The notes: a model not told the origin generated them from the letters alone. Shown: positions 48,337 to 60,213, numbered from the stretch's first letter. The stretch is DNA of 64,000 nt from Rhizophagus clarus (GCA_015698045.1 BLAL01000191.1:740001-804000); one strand, 5' to 3'. Program-made: numbers and translations.

Positions 48337-48414
48337 CACTATAACGAATTATTCGGTATAAAGGCCCCACATGTGACTTGCTGATCTAATCAGATAATCC
48401 GAATATCCGATCTT
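48337..48414 (+). promoter_or_regulatory. conserved leader of exon-like array B
   Basis: Matches 6688-6772: cggtataaa box, then ATGTGACTTGCTGATCTAAT and CAGATAATCCGAATAT. About 25 bases separate it from the first array unit. Retained identity at two loci suggests a functional promoter or first exon, or a shared ancestral unit. Confidence 0.45.
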
Positions 48415-48439
48415 GAAAAAAAAATTTTTTTTTTTGTGA

Positions 48440-49986
48440 TGTTGCCAGACGAAAAGCACGACCGGACTATTGGAATTAAGGTAAGGGAGGGTTGGAGTGG
48501 TGTTTTTCGGTTTTTTTTTTTATTTAATTAATTATTCTTTTTTTCTTTTTTCTTTTTTCTTTTTTGTAGTGTTGCCAGACGAAAAGCACGACCGGACTAT
48601 TGGAATTAAGGTAAGGGAGGGTTAGGGTGGTGTTTTTCGGGTTTTTTTTTTATTTAATTAATTATTCTTTTTTTCTTTTTTCTTTTTTCTTTTTTGTAGT
48701 GTTGCCGGACGAAAAGCACGACCGGACTATTAGAATTAAGGTAAGGGAGGGTTAGGGTGGTGTTTTTCGGTTTTTTTTTTATTTAATTAATTAATTATTT
48801 TTTTTTTTTCTTTTTTGTAGTGTTGCCGGACAAAAAGTACGACCGGACTATTGGAATTAAGGTAAGGGAGGGTTGGGGTGGTGTTTTTCGGGTTTTTTTT
48901 TATTTAATTAATTATTTTTTTTTTCTTTTTTCTTTTTTGTAGTGTTGCCAGACGAAAAGTACGACCAGACTATTGGAATTAAGGTAAAGGAGGGTTGGGG
49001 TGGTGTTTTTCAGGTTTTTTTTTATTTAATTAACTATTTTTTTTTTCTTTTTTCTTTTTTGTAGTGTTGCCGGACGAAAGACTTTTGGAATTAAGGACAA
49101 TTAAGGTAAGGAAGTGTTGGGGAGATGCTTTTCGTTATTTTTTTTTATTTAATTAATTAATTATTATTATTATTTTTTTTCTTTTTTGTAGTGTTGCCAG
49201 ACGAAAAGCACGACCAGACTTTTGGAATTAAGGTAAGGGAGGGTTGGGGTGATGTTTTTCGTTGTTTTTTTTTATTTAATTAATTAATTATTTTTTTTTT
49301 TTTCTTTTCGTAGTTTCGACGGACGAAAAGTACGACCGGACTATTGGAATTAAGGTAAGGGAGGGTTGGGGTGGTGTTTTTCGGGTTTTTTTTTTATTTA
49401 ATTAACTATTTTTTTTTTCTTTTTTCTTTTTTGTAGTGTTGCCGGACGAAAAGACTTTTGGAATTAAGGACAATTAAGGTAAGAAAGTGTTGGGGAGATG
49501 CTTTTCATTGTTGTTTTTTTATTTAATTAATTAATTATTATTATTATTTTTTCTTTTTTGTAGTGTTGCCGGACGAAAAGCACGACTGGACTATTGGAAT
49601 TAAGTAAGGTAAGGGAGGGTTGGGGTGGTGTTTTTCGTTGGTTTTTTTATTTAATTAATTTATTATTATTATTTTTTCTTTTTTGTAGTATTGCCGGATG
49701 AAAAGCACGACCAGACTATTGGAATTAAGTAAGGTAAGGGAGGGTTGGGGTGGTGTTTTTCGTTGGTTTTTTTATTTAATTAATTAATTAGTAATTTTTT
49801 TTTTTCTTTTTTGTAGTGTTGCCGGACGAAAAGCACGACCAGATTATTGGAATTAAGGTAAGGGAGGGTTGGGGTGAATTTTTTCGTTATTTTTTTTTTA
49901 ATTAATTAATTAATTATTTATTTTTTTTTTTTTTCTTTTTTGTAGTGTTGCCGGACGAAAAGCATGACCGGACTTTTGGAATTAAG
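48440..49986 (+). repeat. array B: thirteen tandem 41-nt exon-like units with splice sites
   Basis: Units start at 48440, 48570, 48700, 48821, 48943, 49065, 49192, 49314, 49437, 49564, 49689, 49817 and 49946, period 115-130. Each starts tGTTGCCGGACGAAAAG and ends GGAATTAAG; eleven are exactly 41 nt up to the donor. All but the first follow a pyrimidine tract and GTAG; units 1-9 and 12 are followed directly by GTAAGG-like donors, and units 10 and 11 by taag plus GTAAGG. Units 6 and 9 lack ten central bases but gained gacaattaag at the 3' side. Spacers carry tttaattaattatt. One frame reads LPDEKHDRTIGIK. The last unit has no donor and runs into a longer open segment. Confidence 0.75.
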
Positions 49987-50155
49987 GACAATTGAGGTCA
50001 AGAGTATATGGTCAAGGAGATTACGGCATTTGCAAGGCTCTGTGACAACGATCATCTATCTAAAAGTCAAAGTTTTCGTACTGGTGGATTTAAATATCAC
50101 GAGATTTCAATGTCGGCTAAGTGATTTTCCTAAGAGGAGCCTGCATAAGTTTTAA
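49946..50155 (+). CDS. possible terminal exon of array B
   Basis: From the acceptor at 49945 one frame stays open for 69 codons through the last 41-nt unit and beyond, ending RSLHKF; it begins in the frame that a preceding unit read as LPDEKHDQIIGIK would deliver. A second frame has a stop after FGIKDN and then stays open as GQEYMVKEITAFARLCDNDH and further. Neither resembles a known family. If array B is a gene, this is its 3' exon; it could equally be noncoding. Confidence 0.3.
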   Translation, partial: CCRTKSMTGLLELRTIEVKSIWSRRLRHLQGSVTTIIYLKVKVFVLVDLNITRFQCRLSDFPKRSLHKF

Positions 50156-50949
50156 AATCATTGTTAGTTTTAAAATCATCGTCGGTAAATGATACAAAGG
50201 AAGATTCTTTGTCTCCATATTTTAAAAACAAAATTTTTAAAATTAAAAATTAATAAAAGATAATGAAAATTTTGGTTATTTCTTTATTTTCAAAATTCTT
50301 TAAATATTATAGCAAATTCATATGAAACCTGGTTATTCTTACTACCTTATTTAATTATTTTACATCATGAAAAAGCTTTTGGAGAATAAATAATACCATT
50401 AACAACTGCAAATAACTACTATTGTATTCACAAAACTTTTATTTGCAACTGGTGTAAAAAGTGATGGGTTCTTAAAATAGTTGATGGGTTATAAAAAGTC
50501 GTTATTACTTTAATTTTTAAGTACGAGTTGTAAAAAATTTTTTTATTTTCTGATTATTCTACATAAGATTGATAAGATGAATGTGTAACACAATCGTATT
50601 TTGCACTGTTTACTAATTTTTTATTAAAAATTCTTAATTTAAGCTAATTCCAAGGATCGGTGCATATGTGTATTTATTTATTCAAATAAAATTTTTTATT
50701 AATGCCATTTTATTTTTTTATTATTAGTCATATTTGATTTTAAAAGTCTAAATACATTCAAAAAGACTAATAGCAAATGGTTAAACACTTTAATAAATAA
50801 ATGAAGCGTATATTTATACTCTTTTTAAATGTGTATTTAACAAAATTCATATAGTAGTTTGTGAGAAATCATAAATTTTACTTATTTTAGGTCACGTGAT
50901 AATCTACATTTTTAGTCTAAAATCATATATATGTTGTGGCGTAGATACA
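50156..50949. other. AT-rich spacer
   Basis: No gene, TIR or repeat boundary recognised. Confidence 0.4.
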
Positions 50950-51785
50950 CTCTACCCTTAAGAATAAAATAAGGAGAAAAGAATAAGATAAAAGGGAGAG
51001 TGAAGAATGAGATGGAAGGAGGAGTTAAGAATGAAATGAAGGAGGAGTTAAGAATGGAATGAGAGAAAGAATGAGACAGAAGAGGAGTTAAGAACAAAAT
51101 GAAAGAGGGTTAAGAATGGAATGAAGGGAAGAATGAGATGGAAGGGGAATTAAGAACAAAATGAAGAGAGAGTTAAGAATGAAATGATAGGGAAAGTGAT
51201 GAATGAAATGGAAGAAGAAGTGAAGATTGAAATGAAGGGTGAGTGATGGATGAAGTAGAAAGAAGTAAAAACAAGAAGAAAAAAGAAACAATAAATAAAG
51301 TGATAGGAATGAAAAAATAAAATAAAAGGTAAGTAATGAAGAAAAAAAGATGAGAGAGGAAGTGATAAATGAAATAATGGGAAGTGATGATTATAATAGA
51401 AGGGAAAGGAAGAATGAGATGAAAGGGAGAATTAAGAATGAGATAGAAGGGGAAGTTAAGAATGAAATAAAGGAGAGTGATGAATGGAGTGAAAGGAAGT
51501 AAAAACAAGATAAAAGAGAAAGCAATAAATAAAATGAAAGGGTGCAGAAGAATAAAATGAAAGGTAAATGATGAAGAAAAAAAGATGAGAGAGAAAGTGA
51601 TGAATTAAGTACTGGAAAGTGATGATTATAATATAAGGGAAGTGAGTAAATAAAATGGAGGGAAATTGACAAACAAAGTGAAAGGCAAAATAAGGTGATG
51701 GAATAGAAATAAAATGAGAATAAAGAACAAAATAAAAAAATAAAGTTAGTGGTAGAATAGGGGGTATACAGTAAATAAAAGTGAA
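50950..51785 (+). repeat. purine-rich low-complexity tract
   Basis: Plus strand made of gttaagaatgaaatgaagga and ggaagtgatgaatgaaatgg variants. Minus-strand frames (51088-51867) are artefacts, although a short block at 51800-51870 on the minus strand ends at a good donor (GCAAAG then GTATGT), again a micro-exon-like feature beside a purine tract. Confidence 0.75.
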
Positions 51786-52004
51786 AACCTAAAAACATAC
51801 CTTTGCAGCAAGATGAAAAGAATAAAGATGCAAACTTCTTAAATTTATTTCTGATTGGCCTCATCAACCCAGTACAAGGTAACGGGCTACTGCTAGTTTA
51901 TTAATAAAAAATGTTGTAAAACATTTTTTTAATTAACTTTATGAAAAAATGTTGTGAAATGTTTTTTTAATTAATTCGTGATCTGCTTCAAAGCCAATGA
52001 AATT

Positions 52005-53017
52005 ACTAATATATACCAGAAAACTATTATTGTAAATCAAATTCTTAATGTTAAGCAATTTTCAAGCAATTTATCAAAATTTATTTTTAAAATAAATATG
52101 TTAGAAATGTATAAACTTAGAAGTATGTTAAAACACTAATATTGTCTCATGTTTTCATAATTAAGTAAATTTAATGTTATATATATTTTTAAGGGCTGGA
52201 ATCCAGTGTTACTAAAGAAAGAAAATTTTAATTAATGGTATTATGTAAATTTTATTGTTAAATTTTAATTTTATAGGTTTTTTGCCATTATTTATCCAAC
52301 TTTTCAGTTATAAATCTTTAGATGGTTCGTACTCAGTTTCAAACTCAAATTTAACTTTAATTTACTATATTCATAAAAATGCAATAACTCTCTACCCAGT
52401 GATCAGAAAAATATGAGTCATAGCTCTTTGGATTTCTCTTATCAAGATATGTCTAATGATAGTAGTTTCATAATTCTAATATCAAAGGATGGCAAGATAG
52501 TTTTATCATACTAGCAAAATATTTTCTTGTTATCTATCGATGCTAGAATTATGAAATTACCATAATTAGATGCATCATGACAAGAGGAATCCAAAGAGCT
52601 ATAACTTATCATTTTCTGATCACTGGGTAGAGAGTTATTACATTGCTATAAATATACTAAATTAAAGTTAAATTTGAGTTTGAAACTGAGTACGAACCAT
52701 CTAAAGATTTATAACTGAAAAGTTGGATTAATAATGGCAAAAAACCTATAAAATTAAAATTTAACAATAAAATTTACATAATACCATTAATTAAAATTTT
52801 CTTTCTTTAGCGACATTAGATTCTAGCCCTTAAAAACATATATGATGTTAGATTTACTTAATTACAAAAATAAGAAGCAATATTAGTGTTTTAACATACT
52901 TCTAAGTTTATACATTTCTAACATATTTATTTTAAAAATAAATTTTGATAAATTGCTTGAAAATTGCTTTAACATTAAAAATTTGATCTACAATAATAAT
53001 CTCCAGTATATGTTAGT
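52005..53017. mobile_element. 1-kb foldback element with about 480-bp arms
   Basis: Left arm 52005-52487 and right arm 52535-53017 are inverted copies over nearly their whole length (for example ggttcgtactcagtttcaaa on the left and tttgaaactgagtacgaacc on the right). The central loop is about 50 bases. No coding content. It interrupts the left TIR of the Tnp2-type element, so it inserted later. Confidence 0.85.
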
Positions 53018-53189
53018 GGTTTTTACTGGTTTTAAGTAGGGCTCTGATCAGTTCGATTTAGTTTGATTTTTGCAAAAACTAATATCAAACTGAATTAATC
53101 AGTATCGGTATTAATAATTACTGAAACTGATCAGTAATTACCAAAAGCTGAACTGATTTACTGAACGTTTTTAGTAAAAAAACGTTTTG

Positions 53190-53530
53190 CAACGTTTAGC
53201 AAAAAAAAGTTGCAAAATGATTTTTTCTTATCAAATCATCCATAAAAAAATGTTTCGCAACATTTTTTATTAAAGTGACAAAAAAAACATTGTGAGACGT
53301 TTTTTTTATATTAAATTGTTTTATAAAAATGTTTTGCAACGTTTTTAAATAAAAAGGAAAATAATGTTGCGAAATGTTGTTTTCTATATTAAATTTCTGA
53401 TGTAAAAATGGTTTGCAACATTTTTTACAAGTTTCGCAAAAATAACGTTGTGAAATATTATTTTTTTTATATCAAACGTTTATGTAAAAAACGTTTCACA
53501 ACATTTTTTACAATGTTCGCAAAAATAACA
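53190..53530. repeat. left subterminal repeats of the Tnp2-type element
   Basis: Six or so units around aaaaacgtttcacaacattt with intervening taaattgttttat/atcaaacgtttatgt text; mirrored at 60835-61085. Confidence 0.7.
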
Positions 53531-53863
53531 CTAGTTGAAAAAGAAATATTCAGCCTCCAGAAAATCTGGCTTAGATTCGGTCAATTTTTAAAAAAATCGA
53601 CCTAAATGAGTAATGATATGCAATTCAATCTATATTCGACTCTGATTCGATCCAGCTAAATGATGGTCAAATTGCGTATGATAAAAATTAAACTATGTTT
53701 GGCCTCACACGAATAATGGCCGAATTGTATTCACTTTTCTATATTAAATAATGGTTATAATATATTTACTATATTAATATTATTAAGTATAATAAAAAAC
53801 AATGATACAATATTTGTTAAAAAATGTTTAAACAATTTGGACTAGTATAAATGTTATATTAAA

Positions 53864-56800
53864 TCAACGTAAATGGAACTTTCTATTTATAGGAATAACG
53901 GCTAAATATTCTCTGGCATTAGATCGATCTGATTTTTTGTATTTTACAGGTATAAACTGACCTAAAATGTTGTATATTAGGATTATATTGTCTCTACTGC
54001 TCAAATAGAAACTATCTTCCCATAATTCGACGTTATAAGTTTTGACATCATCGTCAATACTGAAATGGAATCGGGATGTCAAATTTGCCAGTTTGTACCA
54101 TTTGATGTAAGCCAATTTGTGTGTCAAATTATAGGAGGATAAATGAATGCTATGTTCGAAAAAAAATTGGATTTGACCTGGGTAAGTATCGATGCTATTC
54201 CCATCACGATTAATAAATTTAGCTAAGATAAATAAGCTCTTAATATGTCGTGTTGCAGCAGTAAATCCAAAAATTTCTGCACCGATTTGACATCTTCCAT
54301 ATCGATTTGCTTTGTTGATAACGATCGTCAAATTGGGTAAATTTTCTGTGAACAGTTTTCTGAATATAGAATCTACGTATGTATCCTTATAATATTCAAT
54401 AAGTAAATCGTAGATTTGTTCATCAAGACAAATATCTTCAGATCGCGGTGCTAAAAATATACCCAAAAATTCTTCGCAACCAGTAATTAGTGATTCCAAT
54501 ATATTTCTAGAATTCATCAAAAATTGATACATTTCATTTGTTGGAAATTCGGAAAGAGAACCGACAGAAGGTCGTTTATTGAGTAATTCGATACTGATTA
54601 CTTCTGAACTTGAGCTGATAATATCATTTATTTGTGTTTCAGTCATCAATCGACGCATTAATTCAGGTTCAATTTTGGCAGTGGCTATTAGACAACGATC
54701 CTAATAAATATTTTATTATTAATCTTTGCTTAATAGAATAATATAATTCGAAAAATCAACACAGCAAATGAATTTAAATTTGAATTACCTAATACGCCAT
54801 TCATTTGTTCAAAGCTAAAGCACCAGAACGAATACAGGGGTCCGTAATCATAAGAGCACTCACATAGATGTAATGATAGGTGGAGGTTTGGCATTATTTT
54901 TCCTTTGCCATAATGCTCTTCGATCAATTTAATTATCTTTACTAAAAGTTCATGGGCTTCTTTTATATCGTTAATCTCCACAATTCGTCTAATCAAAATT
55001 GTACAAACTCTTATGAAATACGTAAGAATTTTACGATCTTTATTTGGAAGATGATTCCATAACACAACAGTGGCGTATATTAGGAAAAAGTTGCGCTATT
55101 GGTCAGCGGTAAAGTTAGAAAAACCTTCACCGCAATGGATTTTACCAGGAATTCGTCCCAAATCTGATGGTAGCTTAAATTTGCTCATTTTTTTTTGAAT
55201 TAATTGAAGAGCTTTTTCTGTTAATACATCTTCATCGATCCATATTCATTTTGTTATCCATTTTGCGATTTCTAGAAAAAGGCAGTGCATCAGATCTATA
55301 ATAACAAACCAAATCAGATCAAAATACGAGAGTCTTAATATTTCAGACCACCTTACGCCATTCACCTTGACGAATCTCACTCTTTCTGCGTTAGATTTGC
55401 ATCGTCGCCATTCCAAAGCCTTTTGACGATGCTCTACTGGATCTTTCATGATAAACCAGTCGCTCATATCTGCCATGCCACTAAAATTGCGATTATTGGC
55501 CCTTTTTTCGCATTGATGACATGATGCGAGGGGAGAGATATGCTCGCATAATTTTCGAGCTCCAGGAATATCGCACAAAGCAATTATTAATGCAGCTCGA
55601 ATATCTTTGCCATTTGGACATTCATTAGTGCGATTAAGATTCACGCCTTCCCAAAGTGACTCTAATTCTGTTATTATTGACGAAAGATAATGATTAACTT
55701 TATGCAATTTAACCTCATCAGGCCCTGGTAATATGCCGAGTATAAGTACATTTTCAGGCTTAAATCGAACATTCTGAGGTAGATTGCATATTACTGCGTA
55801 TATTACATATTACTGCGTATATTACACCTGTACTGTAAATCGTTCCTTCGTAAGGCTAGAACCAATCCAAATTCATCATTAATCCTAGATGAGCATCAGC
55901 CTTATCTGGTCAGAAAAAGTTATTTGACCCTTGTTCAGACGATTCCTTAAGATTTTTCCATATTTGGCCGTCATAAATATCTGATAGAACATTGTCAATT
56001 ATTGAACGACGTGTCCAATGCCGCAGTAATTCTTCAAATCCTGGCCGCTTGAACATACTAAAAAGCTGCTGTTATATACTCAAAACCAGATAAATTAATT
56101 CAGGAACAATTGATATACTATTATTTAAAGAAATTTTCTTCCCTAAAGGAGTACGACATTGTTTTAATCTCTTTGTAGCTGAATTTGGAAATTCGACATG
56201 GCTGCATTTCATAACGGTATTATTATTTTTTGATATTATCTCCTCTTTTTTGTATAATTTGTGGCATTTTTGGCAGGCTGCAAACTGCGTAAATCAATCG
56301 AAAAGTCCTAACTTTTTTCTTAACATGTACAATGAATTTGGGAATGATTCGTAATTGATATTTTTACATACTTTCAATATTATTTTAATAAATTGTATTA
56401 ATTCTTCAATTGCGGGATTTGGTATGTTATGACTCGACCTGAACTTCATAATCCATATCAAAATCCCTTTAATTAATTCATCTGTTGGTAATTCTGAAAT
56501 ATCTGGTGTGTCTGAAATATCCGGTATATCGAACATAGGATGAGAATAATTCTCAAAATTATCTGAAAAATCATTATCTTCATCATTAGGAGAATCTTCT
56601 TGTGTCAAAGATTCACTAGTGTAGATATCATCTGTGTCATATTCAGCTGGCACATTATAAGAGGAAACTTCAGCGACTAGCTCAACTTCAGTGATATGAC
56701 GAAATGTGCCTAGTTTTGCCCTTTTTTTACGTGAAAGAAATATATATTTCTGTTCCTCATACGTATCATTATCAGAATGTGTATCAATAGACATTGTCAT

Positions 56801-57100
56801 ATCTTGTGGTTCTGCTAACGATATTGTTGAATCAATCAGTTCTACTAATTCTTGAGACGTTGAAGCCTTATCGCGATTTAATGGTTCCAAAGAAGTCGTT
56901 TGCTCATTCGTTTGCTCATGTTCCTTCTTCGTATGCAGATTGACCATTTTCCCATTACAATGACTGCAAAAGCACAGAACCTTCTCTCTTGATTTTCTGA
57001 TCGTAAATTCAGTAGATGTTTGTTCAAAGGTCGATGAACTAGGATTATTATATTCGTCTATGATATTAGTAGCAATGCGTTTTCTTCCCCCTTTTTTCAT
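53864..57100 (-). pseudogene. Tnp2-family (CACTA/Plavaka-type) transposase, decayed
   Basis: Read on the minus strand. The N-terminal segment (57100-56294) has a zinc-finger-like CFCSHCNGKMVNLHTKKEHE and acidic low complexity, with FQSC-type QKCHK continuing after a break. The middle (about 56060-55780) gives RHWTRRSIVDNVLSDIYDGQ and DKADAHLGLMMNLDWF. Segment 55707-55246 has LHKVNHYLSSI, DIRAALIIALCDIPGARKLC, SCHQCEKRANN and DLMHCLFLEIAKW, where the family's DPMHxLFLG has P-to-L and G-to-E changes. Segments 55065-54730 (NLHLSLHLCECSYDYGPLYS) and 54658-53864 (RYGRCQIGAEIFGF, DTYPGQIQFFFEH) complete the C terminus. Several CAG-to-TAG and CGA-to-TGA type stops. Inactive copy of a cut-and-paste enzyme. 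Confidence 0.7.
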
Positions 57101-57844
57101 TTTTTGATAAAAGTCAAATACGATAAAGTTGTAATATGATTTTTACGTTGAATAAAGTTATAATATACTTTGTTATATTTAATTAATAGTGATTTTTTAT
57201 TAATATCAAATTTTTAGTGATGTCGAATTTTTAGTGATATTGTGGTTTTTTTATTAATATCAAATTTTTAGTGATGTCAAATTTTTAGTGATATTTTGGT
57301 TTTTTTATTAATATCAAATTTTTAGTGATGTCAAATTTTTAGTGATATTGTGATTATATTCCGTTTTAAAATGATATTGATGGTATAATTAACAAAATAG
57401 ACAAATTCGAATACGAAAAATTAGACGTAAGAAGTTGAATAGAAAATTAAACGAAAACTGAAATTTAAAAAATAAAATATATACCATACCACGCATTCAA
57501 TGCAATTTAACTGTTCAATTAATTGAAAGTCTAGTTTGATGCGAAAGTTTAAGTCTAATCTGATCATTAACGGCTAATGATTGAAAGTTTAATTTGATAT
57601 GTTTAATATATGTTTAATTAATTAAAAGTCTAATTTGATGCGAAAGTTTAAGTCTAATTTGATTACACCTATTGAAAGACTAATTTTATACAAATGTTTA
57701 TGATCATTAATTGTTAAAAGTCTAATTTGATAGTAAAGAAATAGATATAAATAGTGGTCCAATTTCCTCGTTCCATACAAAAAAATCGCTCTTTTTCTTT
57801 TTTAAAAAATAATAATAAAAAATAAAAATAATTTTAAAACAATA
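57101..57844. promoter_or_regulatory. divergent internal promoter region of the Tnp2-type element
   Basis: Lies between the two divergent element genes. Contains a tandem repeat (57175-57355) and repeated phrases aagtctaatttgatgcgaaa at 57520-57730. Regulatory role inferred from position. Confidence 0.35.
57175..57355. repeat. 65-bp tandem repeat, about 2.7 copies
   Basis: Units of tttttattaatatcaaattt followed by ttagtgatgtcaaatttttagtgatattgtgg-like text, split here only by single-base changes. Confidence 0.75.
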
Positions 57845-60213
57845 ATGGCTCGTAAGAAACCATCAAAACCAAATGCTTCTTCACCAGATATTGCTAGTTC
57901 GTCTACACTATCGCTACATACAACATCAACTCCTTCACGAAATATTGCTTCAACAAACACCAACTAATACCACCGTTTCATTTACATCACAAAATATTGC
58001 CACATTACAAGCATTAACACCAACTAATACTACACCACGAAATATTGCCACATCACGAGCGTCAACACCAACTAATACTACATCACGAAATATTGCCATA
58101 CTACGAGCGTCAACACCAACTAATACTACACCATGAAATATTACCACACTACGAGCGTCAACACCAACTAATACTACACCACGAAATATTGCCACATTAC
58201 GAGCATCAACACCAACTAATACTACACCACAAAATATTGCTACACTACGAGCGTCAACACCAACTAATACCACCGCCTCGTCTACATCACGAAATATTGC
58301 CACATCACGAAATATTGCTTCAACATCAACATCACTAAATACTAATACTACAGCTCCCTTTAGACTCGTTGTTTCGCAAGATATTTTAGCCTCATTAAGG
58401 CAAACTCAAACTCAAACTCAACGAACTTCTGATATTATTAAAAGATATCCTAATATTAATGTACCGAAAAGTTACCATTCACATCATGAAGAAGGAGTAC
58501 CAAGAAATGTTTGACCGAGTAATGAAGAAGCGGGTAAACTGAATTTTTTGTTATATTTTAATATTTATTATATTACATCTGTTCGTTATGATTTGATACA
58601 TATCCTTATAATTTAAAATAGGTAATTTAGAGCTAGGAAATTTAAAAAATGAAACCCTTCGACTACAGAATGAATTCAATCAGGAAAAGGTCAAAGTATC
58701 AGAAATGAAACGAAAAATAGATAATTTGCAAGACCGTGTTCGTAGGGTCGAGGAGGAGAATTCCTTACTACGGCAGTTTAATGAAATTTTTGGTGATGAA
58801 TCAAACCAATTATGTGAAGAGAATAAAACTCTTCAAGAAGAATTTCAACAGCTTAAGCAACTTCGCACACCTCGAAAGACTATTGATTCTCTGCAGCAAT
58901 ATTCACCAAAACGCCCCAATAAAAGATTAAAATTGAGAGAGAAATCACCTGATGAAGTTGCCGCTTCAGCTGCAAGAGTAAGAATTTTACAAGACTATTT
59001 GCAGCCAAATTGTGTTAATGTATATATACAGCTTTTATTATTTCCTCTTATTGTTTAGGACGAAATGAAGAACCTCTTGAAAGGTCAAATACCTGAAGAA
59101 TATCGGTTGGATTACGGCAAGACTTTTAGTGAACAGACAGCAAAGATATACGAAAAATTGATACCTGAATTAAAGAGATTGATGAGTGGACATTATAATC
59201 CATCTGTAATCCAATTGTCGAACTGGTTACGATCGATTCACAAGCATAAAAGAGATAGATAACGGAAACAACTATCAGGCCAATTAGACAAAGTCAACCG
59301 TAGGATGCACGTAAATGTGCGATTGTCTGAAGTGAATAGTATTTTATTTTAATGCACTTCTTTTTAGTCATTTGAAATTAATCTTTATATATTCAACAGA
59401 AAAAAAATAGACGAGTAAAGGCGGTAATAAAATTATACGAAAGAAATGACGCCAACATAAAGGAATTTGATAAAGACGAATTATTACCAATACTTGTACA
59501 GAATGATTGTCATTCCATTGAGCAATCAGATTCTGTAGACGATTCAAGACAGAAATTGCCTGATAATAAGCGGTTCTTGCATGTATACGATCAGTCATGA
59601 CATTCAGACGAGGTATTAACGTGATTACTGCTCCTAACCTATTTTAATATTTATTCGATATTTGTTTATCTTTGTTTTAATAGTTAAAACAGCTATTACG
59701 AGACGTATTAGACCCTGAAGCAGAATATATTCAACGTGCAAAAAAGCAACGGGAGCAAATTTATAATGATGATATTTACTTCATGTCTAGTAAACCTCTC
59801 GAGAATGCGCCTAAATGGGCGCTCGATAAAATGAAAATGTATGAGACAGATGAAACAAACAAAACAATTGGTATTAGCGAATATATCGACATGGTTGATG
59901 ATTTGATTCAATCTTACGAGGATCGTGTGCCAATAGAACTGAATTTAACAGAGCCATATTCAGATTTCTTGTTAAATTTGGCGGAAATGAATTCAACTAG
60001 ACCTGAAGATTTGGATGAGATCGGCGAAAGTTTGACAACAGTAAGTTGAATTATTTAAATATTTTTACGTCGCAAATATTGTTAATTAATTTTGTTTATA
60101 TCATATGTTGTATCATATTAGCAACAAAAAGCTGAAAAAAACCGAAAAGGAAAAGGAAGGGCTACGGAAGACGAAGAACTCCATGAAATATTTGATGCAG
60201 ACGAATATTATTA
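57845..60213 (+). pseudogene. second gene of the Tnp2-type element, coiled-coil protein with 16-residue repeats, decayed
   Basis: ATG at 57845 opens MARKKPSKPNASSPDIASSS; a frameshift near 57960 leads into six or seven copies of ASTPTNTTPRNIATLR (48-bp unit), then FRLVVSQDILASLRQTQ. After an intron (about 58535-58620) a heptad-rich coiled coil follows (KRKIDNLQDRVRRVEEENSL), then basic PKRPNKRLKLREKSPDEVAA, a downstream exon with IPEEYRLDYGKTFSEQTAKI and NPSVIQLSNWLRSIHKHKRD, more exons to 60049, and a terminal exon ending ELHEIFDADEYY. Stops at several points (58136 region, 58512, 59261). Position opposite the transposase and basic/coiled-coil makeup suggest a DNA-binding accessory protein like TnpA of CACTA elements; this is inference. 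Family unknown. Confidence 0.55.
57985..58290 (+). repeat. 48-bp coding tandem repeat
   Basis: Units of caacaccaactaatactaca followed by ccacgaaatattgccacattacgagcat-type text, each 48 bases, encoding ASTPTNTTPRNIATLR. Confidence 0.85.

Noticed and set aside
48440..49986. CRISPR-like array (constant 41-nt repeat with variable spacers)
   Set aside because: The spacers are homologous A/T-rich variants of each other, not unique sequences; there is no cas gene, and the context is eukaryotic. Splice-site edges explain the pattern better.
57950..58303. Minus-strand 117-codon Val/Gly/Ala-rich repeat protein
   Set aside because: It is the antisense image of the 48-bp coding repeat; the sense strand continues into a coiled-coil gene.
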